Shown: one piece after another, positions 20,803-31,749 of the stretch
Numbering within the stretch: the stretch's first letter is position 1
Layout: every line of letters begins with the position of its first letter
Assembly: GCA_029990175.1 (NCBI GenBank)
Contig: JARKIP010000010.1
Span: 48,478,001 to 48,542,000, forward strand
Length of the DNA: 64,000 bases
Source of the DNA: Petunia secreta
Taxonomy: Eukaryota > Streptophyta > Magnoliopsida > Solanales > Solanaceae
Direction: 5' to 3'
Made by a program: the position numbers and the translations under genes
Notes under the pieces: model-generated
Told to the model about the DNA's origin: nothing
What the model saw: the letters and a program-made list of their open reading frames with translations, nothing else
Databases searched by the model: none

Positions 20803-23608
20803 TGTCACGACCCAATTTCCAAGGGCTCGTGATGGCACCTAAACAACATTTGCCTAGGCGAACCAATGAAACAAGATGCGGAAAAGAACAATAATGTGAA
20901 AAGATCATAAATAGATATATAAATATAAAAGGGTGAAGTCCAAAAGAATATATCCACAAAAGAATTGGAGCATTCTAAGAGAGACTCAATAAAGTATGAA
21001 TATACATCAAAGAAATCTGAGTCCTATCTCTAAGTGACTTCGGCGGTATGCCACCACGGTCTGTGTGGTCGGCTCACCTCAATCAAAAGTCTCAGAAGCC
21101 TCGGGAACCGCTAACGTCCGGGCTGCTGACTGGATGAAGGACCTGCGCACGTAGCAGAGTAAGTTATGAGCCGAAGCCCAGTAAGATCACCGACAGGCCC
21201 GCTAAGGTACCCTTGCGGAACAAGTCGCTACGTGCATCATAAGCAACAACATACTATAGTAATCATACAATAAAGTAGTGAAATCACAAATAGATGTAAC
21301 ACATTCCATACACACAAGTAGTAACCAGAAGTCTCAAGGATTATGCCCATCCAACGTAAGGCATAGGTCAACTCAGCGGCGATTTGGAGGTCCAATCTCT
21401 ACTCTCGTGCCGACTAACCTAGACCTACGATGGACTAGCAACACCACTACTAAGTATCAACCATATACCGTGACCCGAAGTCACTATCACAATCATGAAT
21501 AAGTAGACCAACGACCCGTAGTCGTTGGCTCATCTCAAATCTGTCTACGATCGCACCACACCCTCTGTCAAGTGCGTCGTATCTCAATAAATCAAGTGAC
21601 CACACCACACACCCTATCAAGTGTGTCACATCTCAAAGATCAAGTGTCCACACCACACCCCCTGTCAAGTGTGACACATCTCATAGTATAGGCGACACCA
21701 CACCCCCTGTCAAGTGTCCCTCTAACAGTATTAATATCCACGACATTAATAACAATAACAGAAATAATAACAGAAATATTAATAACGATAATATTTCTCA
21801 GTCACCGTAACCCAGGTTGGTTATGCTAGCTGAACGTAAGGCGAAGGTTAACCCGACCACCGTTTGGGGGTACAATCCCTACTCCCATGTCGTCCAACCC
21901 AAGGTTACGCATAGACAGCACTACCCAACCCGGCACGTGAACAAATCAAGTACCAATATCATACAAAAGCCGGCAAAATCCTCGGCAAGACATTTATCAT
22001 GACATGCCGGCAACATCCTCGGCCATGTCCCAAGTTCTTGCTATCTAAGCATGGCGTAGCAAGCGTTACTACGATATAAATTTAAGCTACCTCGACGTAG
22101 CGTTTAGACCGGCACATACCTCGGTCGTGTCACAATCTCGCTATCTATAACAAACAATAATAGCAAGTAATTCACATCATTAATCCTAACCATTGTTAGG
22201 TATATATATGCGTACATGAAGCATACTAGCATGAAGGAAGAGTCCACAAGCACAATAGAGGTCAAGTCTCACTTACCTCGAAATTCGGGCTCAAATGCCG
22301 GGAAGAATCTCCTTTCCCGCTCGCCTTGTCCGCGAAGGACTCTCCACTAGGTCTATTAAGACAAGATATAGCACATATGAGTGCTCAATTATAGCTATTT
22401 AAGCCTATAGGCATCCTAGGGTAAAAATTACCAAAATGCCCCTGGGTAGGGCCGAGCCCTAAATTTACAAAATGTACTTTTCCGGACTCCCCACGCTCCC
22501 GTGAGTCCAAAAGTACACTTAGATTCCACATGCGAGCCTTGCTCGATGTCTTTCCCCAATTCTTAAGAATCTAGGGTTCTAACCCATTTCCAAGAATCAA
22601 CCCTTTGATTCTTGTGTTAATCAACATAAAGATGGATTGAAAGGGCTTACCTTAAGTGTAAGTATGATTGGGTCTTCATTAAATACCCAAAAATCGCCTC
22701 AAGAGCTCACCAAATGATTTTTATAAGTTATGAACCGAAATGGCCCGAAATGGCCTTTTTATAGCAGTTTTTTTTTTTTTTTTTTTTGCCTCTGTAAAAA
22801 ATCATAACTTTTGATAGGAATGTCCAAATGACCTGAAACGGTGCCATTAGAACCACAACTCAAAGGGCTACAACTTTCATGTTTTGAGTTTTTCCTAATT
22901 TCTTACGGATTGGCCGGAAAATCAGCTTTTATCCGGCTGTTTGCGCCAAACAGAACAGAAAAGTCGCACCAGATTTTCTACTGTTTTAAGGGCAAAACGG
23001 GACCCTACGAAGCTCGGAATGATCCCAAATTTTGCACACAAGCCATAAAATACTTGGGTGACATGCTCGTCAAGACGGAACTCAAAAAGTGGGTCCCACG
23101 GCAAAGGTTCAATTTTCGACTTTCGCCAAAATAGCGAAATTTAACCAAACGACCTCGGAATCCAATTCCGAAAGTTGCTACAAGTCACAAATGACTATAC
23201 GAACCTAACGGAACTTTCGGATCTCTCATCGGAGCTCATTTGCTCAAATCGAGCTCGGAAATCTCTTTTAACTCTTTTAAACTTCCGAAACGGGGACTTT
23301 ATCAAAAGTCCTATCAAACGAGGTCCGTTTTCAATTTTGAAGGTTGCTACATATCATAATGACGAGACGGACCTAACGGTGCGCTCGGATTTTCCATCGG
23401 GGTTCGTTTACTCAAAACGACCTATCGAAACCCCAAATTTCTTTCCGGAATTTCATAAACGGATCCTTTTCTCGAAAACCTATCAAACGTACTCCGTTTC
23501 GACTCAGATTTCACAGACGGGTCATAAATAACCTAACGGAGCTTTTGGGACTGTCGACATGCAAATCGAGGTCCCGGATCCCGTAACGACTATTTGAGGG
23601 TCGTTACA
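20803..23608 (-). repeat. Left LTR (3' LTR in sense) of Tekay element
   Basis: 2806 bp, TGTCACGACCC...GGGTCGTTACA on the plus strand. It retains a segment near 20980-21190 that the other LTR lacks, and carries a small minisatellite (21541-21725). Otherwise it is very similar to 28822-31434. Confidence 0.95.
21541..21725. repeat. Minisatellite in Tekay LTR (CACACC...CTGTCAAGTGTG unit)
   Basis: Four imperfect copies of a unit of roughly 50 bp with the core CACCACACCCCCTGTCAAGT. The same array is at 29349-29525 in the partner LTR, so it predates this insertion. Confidence 0.7.
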
Positions 23609-23620
23609 TTCTCCCCCACT
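23609..23620 (-). promoter_or_regulatory. Polypurine tract of Tekay element
   Basis: On the minus strand AGTGGGGGAGAA directly abuts the TGTAACGACCC start of the 3' LTR, the expected place for plus-strand priming. Confidence 0.85.
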
Positions 23621-23733
23621 TAGACTCTCGGCCGTCCTCGGACGAGCCTAAGTCTAAGGTAGGATCCACACACTAGCCACGGAGCTGGCACGGATTTCGA
23701 GGACCCCTCGGTACCACCCGAAATCAATAAAAC

Positions 23734-25800
23734 TTAAAAATGCAAATTCAGGCTTAGAAAATACAAGGATTTCATACCTGAATCATCGAACAAGCGCGGA
23801 TGCCTCTCACGCATCTCGGACTCAAGCTCCCAAGTGGCCTCGGCAATGGAGTGATGCCCCCACTGAACTCTCACAAGCGGGATCACCTTCGATCTCATCT
23901 TACGGACCTCTCTAGCCACAATAGCAATAGGCTCCTCCGAATAAGCTAAGTCGCCATCTACCTCCACGGAAGCCATATCGATCACATGAGACAGATCGTG
24001 AACATACTTCCGGAGCATGGACACATGGAACACCGGATGAACAGACAGAGAGGGAGGCAAAGCCAGTCTATAAGCAACGGCGCCAACGCGCTCCAAGATC
24101 TCAAAAGGCCCAATGAACCTAGGACTGAGCTTGCCTTTCTTCCCAAATCTCATAACACCCTTCATGGGCGACACTCTGAGGAATACCCGGTCCCCAACCA
24201 TGAACTCAAGATCTCTCTGCCTCCGATCTGCATACGATATCTGCCGGCTCTGAGCTGTGCGGAGTCGATCCTGAATAACCCGGACCTTATCTAAGGTCTG
24301 CTGCACCAAATCGGGCCCCAACACCTGGACCTCACCAGACTCGAACCAACCGATAGGCGAGCGACATCTCCGACCATACAATGCCTCAAACGGAGCCATC
24401 TGGATAGAAGCCTGATAGCTATTATTATACGCAAACTCTGCTAGCGGCAAATGGCTATCCCAATGGCCTCCAAAATCAATAGCACACGCCCTCAACATAT
24501 CCTCGAGGATCTGAATGGTCCGCTCAGACTGGCCATCAGTCTGCGGGTGAAATGCAGTGCTGAGATCGACCCGAGTACCCAGCTCTCTCTGAAAAGATCT
24601 CCAAAACTGAGTTGTGAACTGAGCACCTTGGTCAGAAATGATAGAAACAGGAGCACCATGCAATCTCACAATCTGCTCAATGAAGATACGAGCCAGACGC
24701 TCCGAGGTATAAGTAGTCCTCACTGGAATGAAGTGAGCCGACTTCGTCAGTCGATCAACTACTACCCACACCGAATCATGCTTACCCACGGTCAGCGGCA
24801 AACCAACTACGAAATCCATAGTGATCTGCTCCCACTTCCACTCGGGAATGGGCATAGACTGGGTCACCCCGGCTGGCCTCCGGTGCTCATACTTCACCTG
24901 CTGGCAATTCAAACACCGAGATACATAATCAGCAACATCCCTCTTCATCCCTTTCCACCAATACAGCTCTCGAAGATCATGATACATCTTCGCAGTACCC
25001 GGATGAATGGAATATCTCGAACCGTGAGCCTCTACCAAAATCATCTGCCTCAGCTCCACAATGGCTGGAACACATACCCGGCCGTTAAGCCGCAAAGCAC
25101 CATCATCACCAATCACGAACGAGGACACTCCCCCACTCAGGACCCTGTCCCGGAGATCTCTCAGATAAGGATCCTCGAATTGCCTTTCCCGAATCTGGGA
25201 AGCTAAAGACGACTGAGACCCCACATATGCAAGCACCCAGCCTAGAACAGAATCATCAAACCGAACCCCACTAATGGACAAAGCCTGCAACTCACGGGCC
25301 AACGGCCTCATATCAGCATCAAGATAGACGAGGCTACCCATGGACTTCCTACTCAAGGCATCGGCTACAACATTAGCCTTTCCGGGATGATACCGGATAG
25401 AAAGATCATAATCCTTCAGCAGCTCTAACCAGCGGCGCTGTCTCCCGTTCAAGTCCTTCTGAGTGAACAAATACTGGAGACTCTTATGATCGGTGAATAT
25501 CTCACATGGCTCGCCATAAAGATAGTGCCTCCATAACTTCAGTGCAAACACGACAGCTAACAGCTCCAAATCATGGACAGGATAATTCTTCTCATGGACC
25601 TTCAACTGTCTCGAGGCATAAGCTATCACCTTACCCTCCTGCATCAGAACGCTACCCAGGCCAACACCCGAAGCATCACAATATACGGTGAATCCCCCGG
25701 ATCCACTAGGCAAGGCCAACACTGGCGCTGAAGTCAACAGAGTCTTAAGCTTCTGAAAGCTAGACTCACAGGCATCGGACCACAGGAAAGGAACATTCTT
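23734..25800 (-). CDS. pol: Tekay pol: RNase H, integrase and chromodomain
   Basis: An open stretch of about 690 codons (the first in-frame Met is at 25737, but this is the middle of a polyprotein). It starts with RNase H (FTVYCDASGVGLGSVLMQ, ELLAVVFALKLWRHYL, FTDHKSLQYL). The integrase follows, with an HHCC zinc domain (HPGTAKMYHDL to CLNCQQVKYEHR) and the D,D,E core: ITMDFVVGLP, SIISDQGAQFTTQFW and TDGQSERTIQILEDML. The GPFEILERVGAVAYRL region and a chromodomain near the C-terminus (ILxx replaced by IAIVAREVRKMRSKVIPL, then VQWGHHSIAEATWE) complete it. Chromodomains target integration to heterochromatin in related elements. The frame is intact; the stop at 25801-25803 separates it from RT. 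Confidence 0.9.
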   Translation of the reverse strand, partial: KNVPFLWSDACESSFQKLKTLLTSAPVLALPSGSGGFTVYCDASGVGLGSVLMQEGKVIAYASRQLKVHEKNYPVHDLELLAVVFALKLWRHYLYGEPCEIFTDHKSLQYLFTQKDLNGRQRRWLELLKDYDLSIRYHPGKANVVADALSRKSMGSLVYLDADMRPLARELQALSISGVRFDDSVLGWVLAYVGSQSSLASQIRERQFEDPYLRDLRDRVLSGGVSSFVIGDDGALRLNGRVCVPAIVELRQMILVEAHGSRYSIHPGTAKMYHDLRELYWWKGMKRDVADYVSRCLNCQQVKYEHRRPAGVTQSMPIPEWKWEQITMDFVVGLPLTVGKHDSVWVVVDRLTKSAHFIPVRTTYTSERLARIFIEQIVRLHGAPVSIISDQGAQFTTQFWRSFQRELGTRVDLSTAFHPQTDGQSERTIQILEDMLRACAIDFGGHWDSHLPLAEFAYNNSYQASIQMAPFEALYGRRCRSPIGWFESGEVQVLGPDLVQQTLDKVRVIQDRLRTAQSRQISYADRRQRDLEFMVGDRVFLRVSPMKGVMRFGKKGKLSPRFIGPFEILERVGAVAYRLALPPSLSVHPVFHVSMLRKYVHDLSHVIDMASVEVDGDLAYSEEPIAIVAREVRKMRSKVIPLVRVQWGHHSIAEATWELESEMRERHPRLFDDSGMKSLYFLSLNLHF

Positions 25801-27174
25801 CTAGGTCAACTTCGTCATAGGTGCTGAAATAGAAGAAAACCCCTCGACGAACCGCCGATAATAACCTGCCAAGCCTAAGAAACTCCGAATCTCTGTAGGA
25901 GAAGTAGGCCTAGGCCAACTCTGAACGGCCTCTATCTTCTTCGGATCAACACACACCCCATCCTTGGTCACCACGTGACCTAGGAAAGATACAGAACTGA
26001 GCCAAAATTCACACTTGGAGAATTTGGCATACAACTGCTGATCCCTCAGAGTCCGAAGAACAACTCTCAAATGCTGCTCATGCTCCTCCCTGCTCCTCGA
26101 ATAAACCAAGATATCATCGATAAACACAATGACGAAGGAGTCAAGGTAGGCCTTGAACACTCGGTTCATCAGATCCATGAAAGCAGCTGGGGCATTCGTA
26201 AGCCCGAAAGACATCACCAGAAACTCATAGTGGCCATATCGGGTACGAAAAGCAGTCTTGGAAACGTCCTCGGACCGAATCCTCAACTGATGATACCCCG
26301 ACCTCAAATCAATCTTCGAGAAGAAGGTAGCACCCTGAAGCTGATCAAACAAATCATCAATACGCGGCAAAGGATACCTATTCTTGATAGTAACCTTATT
26401 CAGCTGCCGGTAATCAATACACATCCGCATAGAGCCATCCTTCCTCTTCACAAATAATACCGGGGCACCCCATGGAGACACACTGGGCCTAATGAAGCCC
26501 TTATCGAGCAAATCCTGAATCTGCTCCTTCAGCTCCCTCAACTCAACAGGAGCCATACGATACGGGGGAATAGATTTAGGCTGAGTTCCTAGCAATAGAT
26601 CAATGCAAAACTCTATCTCCCGCATAGGCGGCAAACCCGGCAAATCATCAGGAAACACATCCGGATACTCACAAACAACCGGAACTCTATCAAGGGATAA
26701 CTCCTCTGCCCGGACATCCCGAACTGAAGCAATATATCCCTCGCACCCACTAGATATCATCCTCTGCGCCTCCAAGAAAGAAATGATCCTACTCTTCGGA
26801 GAAGGCCTGGAACCTCTCCATACAACCCGAGACTCACCCCCTGCCCCGATCGTCACGGACTTGGCATGGCAATCCAAAGTCGCATGACAGGAAGCCAGCC
26901 AATCCATGCCCATAATGACATCGAAATCAGACATATCGAGCAGCATCAGGTCCACTAAGGACTCTACACCATAGATGCAGATCATACACTGCCGATAATC
27001 CCTATCTACACATATAGAAGACCCGACAGGGGTGGCAACCATAATCCCTGCCCAAGCAAGGGGCAAATCCCGACGACACATACGAATAGGTAGACCCCGG
27101 ATCAATAAGAGCATAAGCATCGCGGCCACAGACAGAAATAATACCTGTGATGACATCATTGGATGCCTCAGCAT
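25801..27174 (-). CDS. pol: Tekay pol: protease remainder and reverse transcriptase
   Basis: 458 codons ending in a nonsense codon (25801-25803) in the same frame as the downstream RNase H. The N-terminal third is the rest of the protease (FDVIMGMDWLASCHATLDC, the usual end of the gypsy protease). RT follows: GFIRPSVSPWGAPVLFVKRK, SMRMCIDYRQLNKVT, FSKIDLRSGYHQLRI, FLVMSFGLTNAPAAFMDLMN and the catalytic IVFIDDILVYS box (about 26105-26125), then FLGHVVTKDG. All RT catalytic aspartates are present. A frame change near 27050-27170 separates it from gag and the protease active site. Confidence 0.9.
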   Translation of the reverse strand: MLRHPMMSSQVLFLSVAAMLMLLLIRGLPIRMCRRDLPLAWAGIMVATPVGSSICVDRDYRQCMICIYGVESLVDLMLLDMSDFDVIMGMDWLASCHATLDCHAKSVTIGAGGESRVVWRGSRPSPKSRIISFLEAQRMISSGCEGYIASVRDVRAEELSLDRVPVVCEYPDVFPDDLPGLPPMREIEFCIDLLLGTQPKSIPPYRMAPVELRELKEQIQDLLDKGFIRPSVSPWGAPVLFVKRKDGSMRMCIDYRQLNKVTIKNRYPLPRIDDLFDQLQGATFFSKIDLRSGYHQLRIRSEDVSKTAFRTRYGHYEFLVMSFGLTNAPAAFMDLMNRVFKAYLDSFVIVFIDDILVYSRSREEHEQHLRVVLRTLRDQQLYAKFSKCEFWLSSVSFLGHVVTKDGVCVDPKKIEAVQSWPRPTSPTEIRSFLGLAGYYRRFVEGFSSISAPMTKLT

Positions 27175-27955
27175 CCTGACGAGTCATAGCATAGACCAGC
27201 GCCGAGCCTCCTGAACCCGGAGCTCTCTGAGACTGCTGTCTAGGAGGAATCTGAGAAACGGGCATGGCGGCCTGAGGACCAGATGGTACCATAGCTGCGG
27301 AGCCCTGGCGACCTGATGAAACATAAGGGCAACTCCTGACATAGTGCTCTGGAGACCCACACTCAAAACATCCATCACCTCTACCTCCTCTACCGCCTCT
27401 ACCACCTCTGCCACGACCACCTCCAGACGAACACCTCCCATGATGCCTCTGATGGCACCTCCCGCACTGCGGCGGACCAGACTGCGAAGAGCCACCCCGC
27501 CTCTGGGATGACTGAGGCCTCGGGGTCTCTGAAGAAAAATCCTGGGCAGGCAAAGCAGCAGCCTGGGGCCTAGACTGAGAACGGCCCTGATGACCCTGAC
27601 CCCTCTGAGCGGATCCACTATACCCACCAGACTGACGCGACCTCTTGGCCGCCCTCTCCGCGTCAGCCCTGGGGAAGATATCCTCCATCCGCCGCGCCAC
27701 ATCAACTATCTCAAAATATGACTTGTTGCCCATATCAGGGGCAACAGCTACCTGCAAGCGGGGATGAAGACCCTCAACAAACCGGAGGACCTTGTCCCTC
27801 TCCTGAGCCACCATAGCCGGCGCAAACTGAGACAACCACAAGAACCTGGTGTCATACTCTGAAACAGACAGGTTTCCTTGCCTCAACCCCTCAAACTCGC
27901 GCCTCTGAGCATCGTGCTGACTCTGGGGCATGAACCTGCTCATGAACATAGACAC
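27002..27955 (-). CDS. gag: Tekay gag C-terminal half with zinc knuckle and protease active site
   Basis: 317 codons continue gag after a break near 27960-27987: MSMFMSRFMPQSQHDAQRRE (capsid end), a Gln/Ser/Arg-rich linker, a Gly/Arg-rich tract, the CCHC knuckle CFECGSPEHYVRSC (near 27375-27335) and then the protease active site YALIDPGSTYSYVS (about 27120-27080). The frame closes soon after, where the protease continues in another frame (25801-27174). The knuckle binds element RNA for packaging. Confidence 0.85.
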   Translation of the reverse strand: MSMFMSRFMPQSQHDAQRREFEGLRQGNLSVSEYDTRFLWLSQFAPAMVAQERDKVLRFVEGLHPRLQVAVAPDMGNKSYFEIVDVARRMEDIFPRADAERAAKRSRQSGGYSGSAQRGQGHQGRSQSRPQAAALPAQDFSSETPRPQSSQRRGGSSQSGPPQCGRCHQRHHGRCSSGGGRGRGGRGGRGGRGDGCFECGSPEHYVRSCPYVSSGRQGSAAMVPSGPQAAMPVSQIPPRQQSQRAPGSGGSALVYAMTRQDAEASNDVITGIISVCGRDAYALIDPGSTYSYVSSGFAPCLGRDYGCHPCRVFYMCR

Positions 27956-27986
27956 GAACTCAGCTCAAGACAAAGGAGGGAGGTCA

Positions 27987-28643
27987 CTAGACCCACCATG
28001 TCTCCGCATCTCCTGATAATCTGAAAGAAGCACACTGCACCCCTAAGGTGTCTCTAGTACCAAGAACTGTCAAAATCTTCTCACACTTCTGAATGTACCT
28101 CTGGGCAGTACATGTAGCTGAGGTACCGTCGAACTCTGGAGGCTGAAGCTTCATGAATGACTCTATCCTCTTGGCAACCTCCTCAGTGCCCATAGGAGGA
28201 GTAGAAATAACAGGACCTGCCTGAGGAGCAGAAGCTGAAGGCTGGGCAATATGATCAGGAGCAGCCTCAGAAGTAGGCGTGCTCATAACAGGTGTGGTCG
28301 GCTGAGGAGCCGAAACAGGAGCTGCAACATCATCTCTGACAGGGACCTGATGGCTAGACAAGGTCATCAGTCTCATATACTCCTCTGAAGAGATCACAAC
28401 GGTGCCTGGCACAACAGCAGGCACAGGGGGAATAGATGCTGACAGAGTCGCTGCGGACACCACAGGGATAGCTGTGTCCTGCCTAGTGGCTGACGGGCGA
28501 CCTGCCCGAGTCTTCTTAGCAGCTGGCGGCTGCGTAGGTGCTGATGGCTCTCCCGCAGACGCGGGTGTAGAAGATGCAGCCCTCCTGGCTGAGGATGCTC
28601 GCGTCCTCGCCATCTGATACAATACACGAAAAAGGGTCAGCAC
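27987..28643 (-). CDS. gag: Tekay gag N-terminal half
   Basis: 218 codons starting MLTLFRVLYQMARTRASS; the true gag start is probably the second Met (MARTRASSARR). After a Ala/Pro/Ser-rich N-terminus, the capsid-like region is recognisable in IESFMKLQPPEFDGTSATCT, AQRYIQKCEKILTVLGT and FRLSGDAETWW. It ends in a nonsense after TWWV. The next frame picks up within about ten codons but also carries a TGA where TGG is usual. Together these lesions inactivate gag. Confidence 0.85.
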   Translation of the reverse strand: MLTLFRVLYQMARTRASSARRAASSTPASAGEPSAPTQPPAAKKTRAGRPSATRQDTAIPVVSAATLSASIPPVPAVVPGTVVISSEEYMRLMTLSSHQVPVRDDVAAPVSAPQPTTPVMSTPTSEAAPDHIAQPSASAPQAGPVISTPPMGTEEVAKRIESFMKLQPPEFDGTSATCTAQRYIQKCEKILTVLGTRDTLGVQCASFRLSGDAETWWV

Positions 28644-28806
28644 CTATATAAGCTACTCAGCACGAATAGAGATGAAACGAAGGGAAAACATTTCCTAACA
28701 TGCCCTTGTAGCCTCTCGCTCATAAGTATGGTCGACAACATACCCATAAGCAAGACTCTACTCAGACACTGCTCCAACACTCCTAGGACTCGAATTAGAA
28801 CCTAGG

Positions 28807-28818
28807 GCTCTGATACCA
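28807..28818 (-). promoter_or_regulatory. Primer binding site of Tekay element
   Basis: The minus strand reads TGGTATCAGAGC, three bases inside the 5' LTR, matching initiator methionine tRNA. Confidence 0.9.
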
Positions 28819-28821
28819 AAC

Positions 28822-31434
28822 TGTCACGACCCAATTTCCAAGGGCTCGTGATGGCACCTAAACAACATTTGCCTAGGCGAACCAATGAAACAAGATGCGG
28901 AAAAGAACAATAATGTGAAAAGATCATAAATGGATATATAAATATAAAAGGGTGAAGTCTAAAAGAATATATCCACAAAAGAATTGGAGCATTCTAAGAC
29001 AGGTCCGCTAAGGTACCCTTGCGGGACAAGTCGCTACATGCATCATAAGCAACAACATACTATAGTAATCATACAATAAAGTAGTGAAATCACAAATAGA
29101 TGTAACACATTCCATACACACAAGTAGTAACCAGAAGTCTCAAGGATTATGCCCATCCAACGTAAGGCATAGGTCAACTCAGCGGCGATTTGGAGGTCCA
29201 ATCTCTACTCCCGTGCCGACTAACCTAGACCTACGATGGACTAGCAACACCACTACTAAGTATCAACCATATACCGTGACCCGAAGTCACTATCACAATC
29301 ATGAATAAGTAGACCAACGACCCGTAGTCGTTGGCTCATCTCAAATCTGTCTACGATCGCACCACACCCCCTGTCAAGTGCGTCGTATCTCAATAAATCA
29401 AGTGACCACACCACACCCCCAGTCAAGTGTGTCGCATCTCAAAGATCAAGTGTCCACACCACACCCCCTGTCAAGCGTGACACATCTCATAGTATAGGCG
29501 ACATCACACCCCCTGTCAAGTGTCCCTCTAACAGTATTAATATCCACGACATTAATAACAATAACAGAAATAATAACAGAAATATTAATAACGATAATAT
29601 TTCTCAGTCACCGTAACCCAGGTTGGTTATGCTAGCTGAACGTAAGGCGAAGGTTAACTCGACCACAGTTTGGGGGTACAATCCCTACTCCCATGTCGTC
29701 CAACCCAAGGTTACGCATAGACAGCACTACCCAACCCGGCACGTGAACAAATCAAGTACCAATATCATACAAAAGCCGGCAAAATCCTCGGCAAGACATT
29801 TATCATGACATGCCGGCAACATCCTCGGTCATGTCCCAAGTTCTTGCTATCTAAGCATGGCGTAGCAAGCGTTACTACGATATAAATTTAAGCTACCTCG
29901 ACGTAGCGTTTAGACCGGCACATACCTCGGTCGAGTCACAATCTCGCTGTTTATAACAAACAATAATAGCAAGTAATTCACATCATTAATCCTAACCATT
30001 GTTAGGTATATATATATGCGTACATGAAGCATACTAGCATGAAGGAAGAGTCCACAAGCACAATAGAGGTCAAGTCTCACTTACCTCGAAATTCGGGCTC
30101 AAATGCCGGGAAGAATCTCCTTTCCCGCTCGCCTTGTCCGCGAAAGACTCTCCACTAGGTCTATTAAGACAAGATATAGCATATATGAGTGCTCAATTAT
30201 AGCTATTTAAGCCTATAGGCATCCTAGGGTAAAAATTACCAAAATGCCCCTGGGTAGGGCCGAGCCCTAAATTTACAAAATGTACTTTTCCGGACTCCCC
30301 ACGCTCCCGTGAGTCCAAAAGTACACTTAGATTCCACATGCGAGCCTTGCTCGATGTCTTTCCCCAATTCTTAAGAATCTAGGGTTCTAACCCATTTCCA
30401 AGAATCAACCCTTTGATTCTTGTGTTAATCAACATAAAGATGGATTGAAAGGGCTTACCTTAAGTGTAAGTATGATTGGGTCTTCAAGGAATACCCAAAA
30501 ATCGCCTCAAGAGCTCACCAAATGATTTTTATAAGTTATGAACCGAAATGGCCTTTTTATGGCAGTTTTTTTTTTTGCCTTTGTGACAGCTTCTTTTGAA
30601 AAAATCATAACTTTTGATAGGAATGTCTAAATGACCTGAAACCGGTGCCATTAGAACCAAAACTGAAAGGGCTACAACTTTCATGTTTTGAGTTTTTCCT
30701 AATTCCTTATGGATTGGCCGAAAAATCAGCTTTTATCCGGATATTTGCGCCAAAACAGAACAGAAAAGTCGCACCAGATTTTCTACTGTTTTAGGGGCAA
30801 AACGGGACCCTACGAAGCTCGGAATGATCCCAAATTTTGCATACAAGCCATAAAATACTTGGGTGACATGCTCGTCAAGACGGAACTCAATTCGGACCTC
30901 CAGAACTCAAAAAGTGGGTCCCACGGCAAAGGTTCAATTTTTGACTTTCGCCAAAATAGCGAAATTTAACCAAACGACCTTGGAATCCAATTCCGAAAGT
31001 TGCTACAAGTCACAAATGACTATACGAACCTAACGGAACTTTCGGATCTCTCATCGGAGCTCATTTGCTCAAATCGAGCTCGGAAACCTCTTTTAACTCT
31101 TTTAAACTTCCGAACCGGGGACTTTATGAAAAGTCCTATCAAACGAGGTCCGTTTTCAATTTTGAAGGTTGCTACGTATCATAAATGATGAGACGGACCT
31201 AACGGTGCGCTTGGATTTTCCATCGGGGATCGTTTACTCAAAACGACCTATCTAAACCCCAAATTCCTTTCCGGAATTTCATAAACGGATCATTTTCTCG
31301 AAAACCTATCAAACGGACTCCGTTTCGACTCAGATTTCACAGACGGGTCATAAATGACCTAACAGAGCTTTTGAGACTGTCGACACGCAAATCGAGGTCC
31401 CAGATCCCGTAACGACTATTTGAGGGTCGTTACA
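28822..31434 (-). repeat. Right LTR (5' LTR in sense) of Tekay element
   Basis: 2613 bp, matching 20803-23608 over most of its length but lacking roughly 0.2 kb. The text jumps from GGAGCATTCTAAGA to CAGGTCCGCTAAGG near 28998, while the left LTR holds the intervening sequence. Small indels also distinguish the pair near 22770/30570 and 23080/30890. Confidence 0.95.
29349..29525. repeat. Minisatellite in right Tekay LTR
   Basis: The counterpart of 21541-21725, with the same four imperfect CACACCCCCTGTCAAGTG-type units and a few base differences. Confidence 0.65.
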
Positions 31435-31749
31435 AATCCTTTATTGCTATTAGGTTATTCGTGCCTTAGTTGGAGAGTAGAACTCAAAGATGATCCGTAG
31501 AATCCTTTGACTCAAGTCCTTACTCAAAGTGCTTATCGTACATCGAGTCACGTTAACTCCACTCACCTCGGAGTACACGTGACTTGTGAGTTGATTGATT
31601 GAGTTGAGGATTGTTGTCCAACTACTTGAAGATTTAGGGACTCAAGTCTGAGTGAAATATCCACCACCACTAAACGAGTGACCCGAGTGCTATACACGTG
31701 AGGGTGTGTGTGAGGTGTTTTCACTAATGTTTGTTCTTCTTGTAGGTAC
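31435..31749 (+). other. 5' leader of gag-protease element, second part
   Basis: Continues 19929-20802 beyond the Tekay element; the AATCC at its start is the duplicated target. GTAGGTACA precedes the gag ATG at 31750. Confidence 0.6.

Larger units (their letters stand above)
20803..31434 (-). mobile_element. Tekay-type chromovirus (Ty3/gypsy), nearly complete
   Basis: A 10,632-bp element flanked by perfect AATCC duplications (20798-20802 and 31435-31439). It has LTRs of 2806 and 2613 bp, an initiator-Met primer site, a purine tract, and minus-strand gag, PR, RT, RNase H, integrase and a C-terminal chromodomain. Long LTRs plus a chromodomain point to the Tekay (Del) lineage. Only a few lesions break it: a frameshift with a nonsense in gag, a gag/PR-RT frame change, and one nonsense between RT and RNase H. 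It sits in the leader of the gag-protease element and is therefore younger than it. Confidence 0.9.

Noticed and set aside
24451..25206. 251-codon plus-strand frame
   Set aside because: Antisense shadow of the intact integrase/RNase H frame on the minus strand, which has complete catalytic motifs.
27184..27705. 173-codon minus-strand frame rich in Arg, Gly and Val
   Set aside because: Alternative frame of gag; the CCHC knuckle and protease active site lie in the other frame.
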